A DNA stretch of 64,000 nucleotides from Caloramator mitchellensis (lineage in GTDB: Bacteria; Bacillota; Clostridia; Clostridiales; Caloramatoraceae): contig NZ_LKHP01000004.1 of NCBI RefSeq assembly GCF_001440545.1, positions 136,501 to 200,500 on the forward strand, written 5' to 3'. The translations under genes were made by a program, and so were the position numbers. The notes below the pieces were generated by a model that saw only the letters and a list, made by a program, of their open reading frames with translations, did no database searches and was not told where the DNA came from. Shown here piece by piece: positions 18,080-26,000 of the stretch (the first letter of the stretch is position 1; the number at the start of each line of letters is the position of its first letter).

Positions 18080-19096
18080 TTATATAAACAAATAAGAAAT
18101 CATATTGAATAGATATCCTATTAGAATAATGCCTAAAGTTACAATCGCAGCAAAAATAGCAAGTAATTTTGTTTTAACTACTTTGCTCAACATAATCATC
18201 GACGGCAGTGACAGTGCTGTAACAGCCATCATAAAAGCAAGAATGGTTCCTATTCCTACTCCCTTTGCTAAAAGAGCCTCAGCAATTGGTAAAGTTCCAA
18301 ATATATCAGCATACATTGGAACCCCAACTATCGTAGCAAGTATAACGGCAAATGGATTTTCTGAGCCAACTAATTTTTCTATAATAGATTGCGGAATCCA
18401 GTTGTGAATAGCCGCACCTATACTAACACCAATAAGTATATATATCCAAACCCTACCCACAATTTGTTTTACCTGGTCTTTAGCAAAGTCAATTCTATCT
18501 TTGTAAGACATTTCGGGCAATTCAACATCTACATTTTCAATTTCTCTAACATATCCTTCAACATATTTTTCTAAATTTAATTTATCAATCAAAGTTCCTC
18601 CGATAACCGCAAGCACAAGTCCTACTATAACATATGCAAATGCAATTTTGGCTCCAAAAAATGACATTAATAGCAAAAAAGAAGCTAAATCTACTAAAGG
18701 TGAAGATATCAAAAATGAAAATGTAACTCCTATAGGCAGCCCTGCAGATGTAAATCCAATAAAAAGTGGAATGCTTGAACAGCTGCAAAATGGAGTTATT
18801 GTCCCAAGCAGAGCCCCAAATATATTGCCTTTTATACCCTTTATTTCCCCTAATATTTTCTTTGTTCTCTCAGGTGGAAAATAGCTTTGAATAAATGAAA
18901 CCATAAAAATCAAGACTGATAAAAGTATAAATATCTTTATTGTGTCATAGATAAAAAAATGGATACTAGCACCCAGTCTATTTTCTATTGAAAGTCCAAA
19001 TATCTTATTTATCAATATTTTAATAATATCTGATAACCAAGTCATTTTTAATAATTGATTATTTAGCCAATCAAATGTTTGTATGAAAAATTGCAT
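18080..19096 (-). CDS. UPF0718/ArsP-type permease (COG0701)
   Basis: 338-residue membrane protein of the COG0701 permease family, about eight to ten helices. The diagnostic motif TPFCSCSSIPLFIGF is near residue 100 with a mirrored GVPMYADIFGTLPIAEAL in the second half. Members include ArsP, which exports trivalent organoarsenicals, and uncharacterised YraQ-type permeases. Here it closes an operon arsR - CxxC thioredoxin - permease, which supports thiol-reactive metalloid export, but the ion is not proven. Start ATG follows GGAGGAG. Confidence 0.85.
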   Translation of the reverse strand: MQFFIQTFDWLNNQLLKMTWLSDIIKILINKIFGLSIENRLGASIHFFIYDTIKIFILLSVLIFMVSFIQSYFPPERTKKILGEIKGIKGNIFGALLGTITPFCSCSSIPLFIGFTSAGLPIGVTFSFLISSPLVDLASFLLLMSFFGAKIAFAYVIVGLVLAVIGGTLIDKLNLEKYVEGYVREIENVDVELPEMSYKDRIDFAKDQVKQIVGRVWIYILIGVSIGAAIHNWIPQSIIEKLVGSENPFAVILATIVGVPMYADIFGTLPIAEALLAKGVGIGTILAFMMAVTALSLPSMIMLSKVVKTKLLAIFAAIVTLGIILIGYLFNMISYLFI

Positions 19097-19122
19097 CTAA
19101 TACTCCTCCAATATTTACTTAA

Positions 19123-19356
19123 TTAAGCTTGAATTAATTTTTTTATTTCATCAACAGTTAAAACCTTACCAAATGATTTAACCTTTTCATCAACAACTAA
19201 AGCAGGGGTCCTCATAACACCATATTTCATTATTTCTTTGAAATCCTCAACCTTAATCACTTCAGCATTAGCCCCCGTTTCTAACACTGCCTTTTTAGCA
19301 TTTTCCTCTAATTTGCTGCAGTTTGCACAACCTGAACCTAAAATTTTGATAACCAT
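19123..19356 (-). CDS. Small redox-active thioredoxin-fold protein (CxxC)
   Basis: 77-residue thioredoxin-fold protein of the 'redox-active disulfide protein 2' type (TIGR00412). The active site is GSGCANCSKLEEN near residues 8-20, and the cis-Pro loop is MRTPALVVDEKV near 49. Such proteins regularly sit between an ArsR regulator and a COG0701 permease, as here (3 bases after arsR, 26 before the permease start). The likely job is to reduce or carry the metalloid or the permease cysteines; this is inferred. Confidence 0.88.
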   Translation of the reverse strand: MVIKILGSGCANCSKLEENAKKAVLETGANAEVIKVEDFKEIMKYGVMRTPALVVDEKVKSFGKVLTVDEIKKLIQA

Positions 19357-19358
19357 TA

Positions 19359-19658
19359 TTATTCCTCCTCATATCTTTTTAATTTATTTTCGATTATATT
19401 TTGAACTATATGAATCAGATTCTTAACCTGTTCATCCGCAAGTCTATAGTGAATGTTCAACCCAACCTTTTCACTTTCTACAATCCCTGCTTCTTTTAAA
19501 ATTCTTAAGTGTTGCGAAAGATTGGACTGAGAAAATTCAATATCTTGATTTAACACGCAAACACATTTTGGCCCATCCAATAAGTATTTGATTATTTTAA
19601 ATCTAATAGGATGTCCAAGTGCCTTAAATATCTTAACCAATAATTCATCCCTATTCAT
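19359..19658 (-). CDS. arsR: ArsR/SmtB-family metalloid-responsive repressor (permease operon)
   Basis: 99-residue winged-helix repressor. The metal-site pattern CVCVL (residues 32-36, in GPKCVCVLNQD) lies at the start of the recognition-helix region as in As(III)-type ArsR, followed by FSQSNLSQHLRILKEAGIV and the wing GLNIHYRLAD. It is the first gene of the operon and probably represses its own promoter (19705-19733). The second ArsR at 22212-22559 carries the related pattern ELCVCE, so two separate metalloid circuits lie 2.5 kb apart. Confidence 0.92.
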   Translation of the reverse strand: MNRDELLVKIFKALGHPIRFKIIKYLLDGPKCVCVLNQDIEFSQSNLSQHLRILKEAGIVESEKVGLNIHYRLADEQVKNLIHIVQNIIENKLKRYEEE

Positions 19659-19704
19659 TGTTTCACCTCTATATCATTATTTAAGAATTTTCTAATATAC
19701 TAAT

Positions 19705-19733
19705 ATTCTATGCCCTAATCAGATTTATGTCAA
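19705..19733 (-). promoter_or_regulatory. SigA-type promoter of the arsR-thioredoxin-permease operon
   Basis: TTGACA (19728-19733), 17-base spacer, TAGAAT (19705-19710) on the minus strand, about 46 bases before the arsR start. AT-rich direct repeats of CTAATAT occur just downstream of the -10 box and could hold an operator, but no clean palindrome is seen. Confidence 0.75.
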
Positions 19734-19856
19734 ATATTTTATTTGTAAATAAGTATTATTGTTTTTTTAAATACAAAAAATAATTTTACACGACTTTATT
19801 ATATCTAAAATATGTTATAAAATAAGAATACAAAAATATTAAGGGAGGAAATATAA

Positions 19857-20132
19857 ATGGATATAAAATTAAATAAAGATGTAGCTGAAAAAATAAAGGA
19901 AATACTATCTGAAAACGGAAAGAACGCTTTAAGATTCGACATTATAGCCTTTGGCTGAGGTGGCCCTGTATTTGATATTGTTCTGGATGAACAAAAAGAT
20001 TCTGATGAATTTGTAGAAATTGAAGGCGTAAAGTTTGTTGCTGAAAAGGACATAAAGCCCTTTATCCGCGACATTGAAATTACAATAAGCGGCGGACGTC
20101 CTGCAATAATCACACACGGCTGCTGCTGTTAG
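19857..20132 (+). CDS. HesB-like selenoprotein (UGA = selenocysteine at codon 34)
   Basis: A 91-residue frame from ATG 19857 (GGGAGG site 10 bases upstream) to TAG 20130-20132, interrupted only by an in-frame TGA at 19956-19958. Before the TGA is LRFDIIAFG and after it GGPVFDIVLDE; the protein ends GGRPAIITHGCCC. Length and layout match the HesB-related (seleno)protein family (TIGR01911), in which Sec replaces the first conserved Cys of the HesB/IscA fold. The reading frame stays codon-like on both sides, and a SECIS-like hairpin lies 20 bases after the UGA. Family role: probably Fe-S or redox related, not settled. It sits between two arsenic operons and is transcribed alone. A nonsense-mutated gene is the alternative. 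Confidence 0.9.
19978..19994 (+). promoter_or_regulatory. Bacterial SECIS-like hairpin
   Basis: Perfect 6-bp stem TTGTTC/GAACAA with a five-base loop TGGAT. The loop starts 26 bases after the last base of the UGA codon and contains the GG usually needed for SelB binding. Distance and loop fit bacterial SECIS rules as I know them. The hairpin lies inside the coding sequence. Confidence 0.75.
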
Positions 20133-20136
20133 TTGA

Positions 20137-20183
20137 GTGACATTCACTTGATTTCTTGACTTCTTGAATTGTTTGTCAATTTG
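20137..20183 (-). repeat. Dispersed ~46-bp repeat, copy A
   Basis: Reads, on the minus strand, AAATTGACAAACAATTC then TCAAGAA units and finally ATCAAGTGAATGTCAC. It begins 4 bases after the stop codon of the selenoprotein gene. Four more copies are at 24170, 30471, 40821 and 42349. Confidence 0.85.
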
Positions 20184-20252
20184 GACAAATAGCTCCATGA
20201 ATGTTTCGAATTCAATTTTTGATTCAAATACATTCTTGGAGCTATTTTTGTC
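20184..20252 (+). terminator. Long terminator hairpin between the selenoprotein gene and acr3
   Basis: An 18-bp stem with one mismatch (AAATAGCTCCATGAATGT at 20187-20204 against 20230-20247), extended at the base by GAC/GTC with a small bulge, and followed by TTTTTGTCTT. It may stop both the selenoprotein transcript and the convergent acr3 transcript. The rest of the gap to 20403 is AT-rich with nothing recognised. Confidence 0.75.
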
Positions 20253-20402
20253 TTATCTTTTCATTTTTATTTTTTTGAATTAATTCTAATTAAGTTGATA
20301 TAAATTTATTTTATTACTATCTCATTTATTCTTTGATAGACCATTCTATACCATAATTCTTATTGCTATTGGAATATCAATAACCATTTCCTAACAAACT
20401 AT

Positions 20403-21461
20403 TTATGCGGCTTGTCCTCTTTTATTGAATTCAAAACTTTTCTTAGTTGCATTTGCTATTTTTACAAGTGTAAGCATTATTGGTACTTCCGTAAGAACCC
20501 CAACAACAGTCGCAAGTGCTGCTCCAGATTGTAATCCAAACAATGAAATTGCTACAGCAACAGCTAGCTCAAAGAAATTGCTTGCACCAATTAGTGCAGC
20601 AGGTGCAGAAACATTATGTGGTAGTTTCCATACCCTTGCCCATCCATATGCAAAAAAGAATATAAAGAAAGTTTGAATTGTTAGTGGGACTGCAATTAAT
20701 AATATGTGGAATGGATTCTTAACTATTATCTCACCCTGGAAAGAGAAGATAATAACTAATGTTAAAAGCAATCCTATAATTGTTACATTATCAAATTTTT
20801 TAAGAAACACATTTTCAAAATACTCAGTTCCCTTATTGGCTATTACTCTTTTTCTTGTTAGGTAACCAAATGTCAAAGGTATTACAACAAATAATATAGT
20901 TGAAAGTATCAATGTATCATAAGGAACTTTTACATTTGAAACTCCAAGCAAGAACGCAACTATTGGTGTAAAAGCAAACAATATTATCAAATCATTTGTA
21001 GCGACCTGAACCAATGTGTATGCTGGGTCACCCTTAGTCAAATAACTCCAGACAAAAACCATCGCTGTGCATGGAGCCGCCCCGAGTAATACTGCGCCTG
21101 CAAGATACTCAGTTGATAGTTCTTCTGGAATATATGCTTTAAAAAATACCTTTAAGAACAAATAGGCAATTAGATACATCGAGAAAGGCTTAATTAACCA
21201 ATTAGTAACCCACGTAACAATAAGTCCCTTTGGTTTATTTCCAACATTTTTTATGCTTGTGAAGTCTATTTTTAGCATCATAGGATAAATCATAAGCCAT
21301 ATAAGTATTGCAACAGGTATTGATACATGCGCATATTCTAATTTGCTCAAAAATCTTGGTATATCTGGCATAAATTGTCCTATTAAAACTCCAGTTATAA
21401 TACAAAGTGCTACCCAAATGCTTAGGTATTTTTCAAAAAAACTTAGTCCTTTCTTTTCCAC
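20403..21461 (-). CDS. acr3: Arsenite efflux permease Acr3
   Basis: 352-residue arsenite/H+ antiporter of the Acr3 (BASS-superfamily) type, about ten membrane helices. The essential cysteine is in LLGAAPCTAMVFVWSYL near residue 133, and ATNDLIILF and ALIGASNFFELAVAV are family signatures. It pumps As(III), and often Sb(III), out of the cell. It is last in an operon arsR - phosphoesterase - acr3 (14-base and 25-base gaps) controlled by the palindrome at 22573-22596. Often annotated arsB, but the fold is that of Acr3. Confidence 0.95.
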   Translation of the reverse strand: MEKKGLSFFEKYLSIWVALCIITGVLIGQFMPDIPRFLSKLEYAHVSIPVAILIWLMIYPMMLKIDFTSIKNVGNKPKGLIVTWVTNWLIKPFSMYLIAYLFLKVFFKAYIPEELSTEYLAGAVLLGAAPCTAMVFVWSYLTKGDPAYTLVQVATNDLIILFAFTPIVAFLLGVSNVKVPYDTLILSTILFVVIPLTFGYLTRKRVIANKGTEYFENVFLKKFDNVTIIGLLLTLVIIFSFQGEIIVKNPFHILLIAVPLTIQTFFIFFFAYGWARVWKLPHNVSAPAALIGASNFFELAVAVAISLFGLQSGAALATVVGVLTEVPIMLTLVKIANATKKSFEFNKRGQAA

Positions 21462-21475
21462 AAATATTCCTCCTC

Positions 21476-22186
21476 TTAGCCCCTTCCGGTTCTTATGTTT
21501 TCTGCAAATTTTATTGGAAGTTGATTATTAATAATTTCATTTGCTATTTTTTCATAATCGTATGCTACTGAATATATTTCAACATTCAGTTCATCTCCAA
21601 TATTTATAATTATATAATTCACATCTGGAGAACCCGTTTTAGGTTTGCCTGCACTTCCAGCATTTATAAGCCACTTGCTGCCATACTTTTTGGAATATGG
21701 AATATGAGTGTGTCCGCAAACCAGTGCATCATACTTAAATTCTCCCATTACTTCCTCTGCTTCCTTTGAGTTTTCCTTTAGATATTCGTTTATTCTTCTT
21801 GGGCTGCCATGAACAAACATTATATTTTTACCTTCAAATTTTAGAACCATCTCAAGAGGTAGTTCTCTTAGGAATCTTTTGTTTTCTTCTGTTACCATAT
21901 CTATTGTAAAATTCAGTGAAATTGATGCGTTTTCCATATCCTTGGGGTCTGGATAGTCGCAACCGCAGACTAATTTTTCATAACCAACTGCATCATCATA
22001 ATTGCCCATAATAGTTAATATATTCTTCTGTCTTATAAGGTTTATTACCTCATTTGGATATGTGCAATATCCAACCAAATCTCCTGTGCAAACAGTTAAA
22101 TCTACGTTTTTCTTTTCAATGTCCTTTAAAACTGCCTCCAGCCCCAAAATATTGCTGTGAATGTCTGATATCACCGCTATTCTCAT
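21476..22186 (-). CDS. Calcineurin-like metallophosphoesterase in the ars operon
   Basis: 236-residue metallophosphoesterase of the YfcE/MJ0936-like class. Metal ligands are visible in order: SDIHSN (8-13), GDLVG (36-40), GNYDDA (61-66), VHGSPRR and GHTHIPY. Cytoplasmic. Neighbours arsR and acr3 are on both sides in one transcription unit; related phosphoesterases are commonly found in clostridial ars operons, yet what they hydrolyse there is not known to me. The length and motifs are intact. Confidence 0.88.
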   Translation of the reverse strand: MRIAVISDIHSNILGLEAVLKDIEKKNVDLTVCTGDLVGYCTYPNEVINLIRQKNILTIMGNYDDAVGYEKLVCGCDYPDPKDMENASISLNFTIDMVTEENKRFLRELPLEMVLKFEGKNIMFVHGSPRRINEYLKENSKEAEEVMGEFKYDALVCGHTHIPYSKKYGSKWLINAGSAGKPKTGSPDVNYIIINIGDELNVEIYSVAYDYEKIANEIINNQLPIKFAENIRTGRG

Positions 22187-22211
22187 ATGTTCGGCTTTGC
22201 CTTCTCTCCTT

Positions 22212-22559
22212 TCAAATTAAGTTATTACAGCCTTTTCCACTGTTTTTGAATGTAATTAATTTATTATAATCTTCATTAAGAAGATTTATTTTCTCAGTTT
22301 CTTTAAAAATCAATTCCATTAAAAAAGCATATTGTCTAAACATATCTTCATTTAATTTATAATAAACAAATTGTTGTTTTTTAGTTCCGATAACTAATCT
22401 GCTATTGCTTAGTCTTGTTAAGTGCCTTGAAGCATTTGACTGAGTTATGCCTAATAAACTTTCAATTTCACATACACAGAGCTCTCCATATTTTAATAAA
22501 TTTAATATTCTTAACCTCGTCTCATCAGATAAAGCCTTTAATATTTCGATTATCTCCAT
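22212..22559 (-). CDS. arsR: ArsR-family repressor of the acr3 operon
   Basis: 115-residue winged-helix repressor. ELCVCEIESLLGITQSNASRH (split here as ELCVCE, residues 26-31, then the recognition helix) is the ArsR metal-site pattern; arsenite binding to these Cys releases the DNA. The C-terminus has an extra helix and ends GKGCNNLI, with a further Cys that could join the site. First gene of the operon; the palindrome 13 bases upstream of its start is the likely operator. Confidence 0.92.
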   Translation of the reverse strand: MEIIEILKALSDETRLRILNLLKYGELCVCEIESLLGITQSNASRHLTRLSNSRLVIGTKKQQFVYYKLNEDMFRQYAFLMELIFKETEKINLLNEDYNKLITFKNSGKGCNNLI

Positions 22560-22572
22560 TATAACACCTCAC

Positions 22573-22596
22573 ATGAGTATATGCATTTATACTCAT
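22573..22596 (-). promoter_or_regulatory. ArsR operator palindrome and -10 box of the acr3 operon
   Basis: Perfect 9-bp inverted repeat ATGAGTATA / TATACTCAT around a 6-base centre, positioned directly downstream of a TATAAT box (22597-22602, minus strand) and 13 bases before the arsR start. This is the classic place for a repressor to block initiation. The -35 box is poor. Confidence 0.8.
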
Positions 22597-22705
22597 ATTA
22601 TAACATAAAAATAAAGCAAATGAAATATTTTGTTGAAATTTGTTTTAATATTACTATATTCAAATTCTGATTAATCATATAAAATATCTCTAAGGGGTGA
22701 TACGA

Positions 22706-23377
22706 ATGCCAACTGATAAATATATTCCAGAAATAAAGGGAAATTTAAGAAATCATCTAATAGAAGTTCCGAATGTTATTAGAGAAGCAAGTGGAATAAT
22801 AATTTTCGGAAGAAGGATAAAATCTCTTGTTTTTTCTACAGACGTTGCAATAATTAGGAATACGAATGCTGATGCCGTTATAGCTGTTTATCCATTTACA
22901 CCTCAACCTGTAATTGCAGAAGCAATTTTAAATGTATCTGAAGTTCCAGTTTTCTGTGGTGTTGGCGGTGGATTAACTACTGGGAAAAGAGTTATTCGAC
23001 TTTCAAGGCACGTTGAATTTCTTGGGGCAATTGGCGTTGTTGTAAATGCTCCAACTCCTAATGAAACTATTAAAGCTATGCGGGATGAGATTGATATTCC
23101 AATTGTAGTAACAGTTGTTTCTGAAAAAGAGGATTTCAAAGCTCGAATTGATGCTGGCGCATCAATATTTAACGTATCTGGTGCTGCTAACACAGTAAAA
23201 ATTATTAAAAGGATAAGGGAAGAATTTCCCTTTGTTCCGATAATCGCTACAGGTGGTCCAAGCGAAGATACAATAAGAGAAACGATAAAGGCAGGTGCAA
23301 ATGCCATAACATATACTCCACCTACAACAGGAGATATATTTAGAAAAATTATGGATAAATACCGTGATACGTTTTAA
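22706..23377 (+). CDS. Uncharacterised TIM-barrel protein (often annotated as hydrolase)
   Basis: 223-residue soluble protein resembling a conserved Clostridia family with the sequence pattern IPEIKGNLRNHLIEVP, SGIIIFGRRIKS, NADAVIAVYPFTPQP and NAPTPNETI. The C-terminal IIATGGPSEDTIRETIKAGANA (about 185-206) looks like a phosphate-binding loop of a beta/alpha barrel such as indole-glycerol-phosphate synthase or ThiG. No catalytic residues can be named. GTG 22697 overlaps the ribosome site AGGGGTG; ATG 22706 at 6-base spacing is preferred. Its TAA overlaps the convergent sirtuin stop. Confidence 0.8.
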   Translation: MPTDKYIPEIKGNLRNHLIEVPNVIREASGIIIFGRRIKSLVFSTDVAIIRNTNADAVIAVYPFTPQPVIAEAILNVSEVPVFCGVGGGLTTGKRVIRLSRHVEFLGAIGVVVNAPTPNETIKAMRDEIDIPIVVTVVSEKEDFKARIDAGASIFNVSGAANTVKIIKRIREEFPFVPIIATGGPSEDTIRETIKAGANAITYTPPTTGDIFRKIMDKYRDTF

Positions 23378-24081
23378 CTTGTTAAAAGGCGTGCAGTTTC
23401 AGCAAATGGTTTTCTAATAATTATATTTGCCATTGAGTCATATTGTGTTGGGCTTGTATTAATTATTATAAAATACTTGCCATCAAAATATTCTAATAAA
23501 GAATTAGCAGGATAAACTGTTAAGCTGGTTCCTGAAACTATCAGGCAATCAGCTTTTTTTACTTCGCTAATGGACCTATTTACTATATCAACATCTAATG
23601 GCTCGCCATATAAAACAATATTTGGTCTTACGATTCCCCCGCATTCGCAGTCAAAAAATCTATCCTTCTCCCTTCCACACTTCATGCAGTAAAACTCTCT
23701 TAAATTACCGTGAAGTTCAATTACATTCTTTGAACCTGCCTTTTGATGTAGGCCATCAATGTTTTGAGTAATAATAGCCTTTAATTTACCCGTATTTTCA
23801 AGTTCGACTAGATATTTGTGCCCTGCATTTGGTTTAGCATTTTCACAGCAAAGTTTTTCATTGATAAAATCATAAAATATTTGAGGATTTTTCAAAACAA
23901 ATTTCAGGCTTAGGATCTCTTCAGGATTATATCCTTTGTATGTTTTTTGATACAAACCTCTGTCACCTCTAAAATCTGAAATGCCGCTTTCAGTAGAAGT
24001 CCCAGCACCTCCAAAGAAAACAATGTATTCTGAATTATCTATTACTTGTTTAGTCTCTAAAATTTCATTATAATAGTTCAA
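23374..24081 (-). CDS. cobB: Sir2-family NAD-dependent protein deacylase
   Basis: Sirtuin that removes acyl groups from protein lysines using NAD+. Motifs in order: GGAGTSTESGISDFRG (about 24-39), TQNIDGLHQKAG (near 106), catalytic His in ELHGN, a four-Cys zinc site (CMKC and CECGG), and SGTSLTVYP. 235 residues, normal. The frame extends to ATG 24114, but GAGGGTGG sits 5 bases before TTG 24081, so the TTG is the likely start. The stop codon shares TTAA with the stop of the facing gene (overlap 23374-23377). Confidence 0.92.
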   Translation of the reverse strand: MNYYNEILETKQVIDNSEYIVFFGGAGTSTESGISDFRGDRGLYQKTYKGYNPEEILSLKFVLKNPQIFYDFINEKLCCENAKPNAGHKYLVELENTGKLKAIITQNIDGLHQKAGSKNVIELHGNLREFYCMKCGREKDRFFDCECGGIVRPNIVLYGEPLDVDIVNRSISEVKKADCLIVSGTSLTVYPANSLLEYFDGKYFIIINTSPTQYDSMANIIIRKPFAETARLLTS

Positions 24082-24169
24082 ACTACCACCCTCTGCTTTT
24101 GGTTTTAAAATCAAAAGATATAATTTTCTCTTTTAATATTATTTCTCAACTTTAAAAATTAAACCAAAT

Positions 24170-24216
24170 AAATTGTCAAACAATTCAAGAACTCAAGAAA
24201 TCAAGTGAATGTCACC
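24170..24216 (+). repeat. Dispersed ~46-bp repeat, copy B
   Basis: Plus-strand AAATTGTCAAACAATTC followed by TCAAGAACTCAAGAA and ATCAAGTGAATGTCACC. Lies just beyond the terminator of the minus-strand chemotaxis receptor gene, in the same relative orientation as the other copies. Confidence 0.85.
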
Positions 24217-24220
24217 AAAA

Positions 24221-24253
24221 TAAATCCCATGAACTTTAGGTTCATGGGATTTA
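24221..24253 (-). terminator. Terminator after the chemotaxis receptor gene
   Basis: Perfect 14-bp stem TAAATCCCATGAAC / GTTCATGGGATTTA with a 5-base loop, overlapping the stop codon and followed by TTTTGG on the minus strand. Confidence 0.85.
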
Positions 24254-25939
24254 AACTTTAAACTTGTTTATATTATTTATTACATCCTTAGTCATTTGAT
24301 TTAATTTTTGTGCTGATGAAGCAACCCTTTCAGCCGAAGTAGCCATTTCCTCAGATGTTGCAGCTATTTCTTCAGATGAGGCTGATGTCTCTTCTACAAC
24401 TGCGCTTACATTTTCAACGCTTTCTATCACTTTGTCCTTATCTTTAATAGCATAGTCAATTGAAACGTAAGCATCTTCAATTAATGGTGCAACTTCTTCA
24501 ATTGAGTTTATTATATCCTCGAAAGTAGAAGTTGTCTTTTCAACTGTTTTAATTTGATTTTCAATTAAGCCATCAACTTCTTTTGTAGCAACAATAACTT
24601 GTTTTGTTTCCTGACTGACGTTTTCAACAATATTGCCAATTTCATCAGAGAATTTCTTTGACTCCTCAGCCAGTTTTCTAACTTCATCTGCTACTACAGC
24701 AAATCCTCTACCAGCTTCACCTGCTCTTGCTGCCTCTATTGCTGCATTTAATGCCAATAAATTAGTTTGCTCGGAGATATTTTTTATCATATTTGTAATA
24801 TTTCCTATGCTTGTTATTGAGCCTGAAAGATTATCTATTTTATTTATAACAATCTCAAACGCACTCTTGATACCCTCAACCGCACTTATCAAAGTATCAA
24901 GTTCATTCTTCCCGTAATGAGCCTTATTTGATGTGTTTTCAGCACCCGTCTTAATGTTTTTTAGTTTTTCATGTATTTCATCTATTCTAACCGAGAAATT
25001 TGAAAATAAGTTTACAACGCCAGCAATTTCTCTATTTTGGCTTTCAGCTCCGCTTGCAACTTGCTGAATTGAAGCTGCAACCTCTTCAGAAGAAGCTGAC
25101 ATCTCTTCAGATATACTTGCTAATTCAGTGGTTTCATTGTCAATAACAGTTATACTTTCTGCAAGTTTTTTTATCATATCGTTAAGAGATTTTAGCATGT
25201 TATTTAAAGCGTTTGCTATTTCTCCAACTTCATCAGTCTTTTTTAAATACTTATCTTCTATCGTAACCGTTAAATCACCTTCTGAAATTTTGCCTATTAT
25301 CCTGTTTGTATCTGTAAGTGCATTTAAAACCACTTTATTCATGAAAACCAATATCATAAATGAAATTAATAGAATCAATAACAATGTTAATACTATAATC
25401 GATATGATAACAGGCGTTACTTGTTCATCGATTTTACTTTTTTCCATTCCAATAAAGAACATACCAATAACTCTTCCGCTAACATCCTTAATTGGCATGT
25501 AGATAGAACTATAAACTTTCTTGCCAATCTTAACATTTCCAATATACTCTTTATTATTAAGAACAGTGTCTATAATTTTTTTATCTATCTTATTTTCAGC
25601 TAATGTCTTTCCGTTTTCCTCAAGAGTGGTTGCGATTCTTTTATCCCCTAAGTAAATTGAGCACTCAACGTTTGCAGTATTTCGTATCATATTTGTTACT
25701 ATATAATTATCCATCAAATTTGTAGACCCTTTATATAGTTTATTATCACTTATCCTCCATATTCCTGGAAATTCTCTGTTTAAAAGCTCAAAGCTCAACT
25801 TTCCAGTATTCTTAAGAAGGCTTGAATTCATTGTTTTATTGAATTGATAATAAACAACAAGGTTTACTGATACGCTAAACATTACAATTATCGAAATTAA
25901 TACTAAAAGAATTTTGCCCTTTATCTTTAGCTTTTTCAA
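24251..25939 (-). CDS. Methyl-accepting chemotaxis protein
   Basis: Transmembrane chemoreceptor of 562 residues. TM1 about 9-30, an extracellular single-Cache domain (about 35-175; [24 protein letters not shown] is typical), TM2 about 182-205, HAMP (to about 265; [16 protein letters not shown]), then a long coiled-coil signalling domain with the hairpin tip [20 protein letters not shown] near 415 (written in part). The frame reaches 25972, but the GGGGGG ribosome site points to TTG 25939. No chemotaxis genes are adjacent, so it is an orphan receptor; ligand unknown. Confidence 0.93.
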   Translation of the reverse strand: MKKLKIKGKILLVLISIIVMFSVSVNLVVYYQFNKTMNSSLLKNTGKLSFELLNREFPGIWRISDNKLYKGSTNLMDNYIVTNMIRNTANVECSIYLGDKRIATTLEENGKTLAENKIDKKIIDTVLNNKEYIGNVKIGKKVYSSIYMPIKDVSGRVIGMFFIGMEKSKIDEQVTPVIISIIVLTLLLILLISFMILVFMNKVVLNALTDTNRIIGKISEGDLTVTIEDKYLKKTDEVGEIANALNNMLKSLNDMIKKLAESITVIDNETTELASISEEMSASSEEVAASIQQVASGAESQNREIAGVVNLFSNFSVRIDEIHEKLKNIKTGAENTSNKAHYGKNELDTLISAVEGIKSAFEIVINKIDNLSGSITSIGNITNMIKNISEQTNLLALNAAIEAARAGEAGRGFAVVADEVRKLAEESKKFSDEIGNIVENVSQETKQVIVATKEVDGLIENQIKTVEKTTSTFEDIINSIEEVAPLIEDAYVSIDYAIKDKDKVIESVENVSAVVEETSASSEEIAATSEEMATSAERVASSAQKLNQMTKDVINNINKFKV

Positions 25940-26000
25940 GTAAATACCCCCCTTTTCAATAAAATTATACAATAATTTTTATTGTATTTCAATCATCCAC

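Noticed and set aside
19956-19958. TGA read as a true nonsense mutation (pseudogene)
   Set aside because: Sequence stays protein-like on both sides, the family is known to have Sec at this place, and a SECIS-like hairpin is at the right distance. It remains the main alternative.
19805-20198. Minus-strand open frames covering the selenoprotein locus
   Set aside because: They have no ribosome site and odd composition, while the plus strand carries a family-matching protein with a good ribosome site; the minus frames look like shadows.
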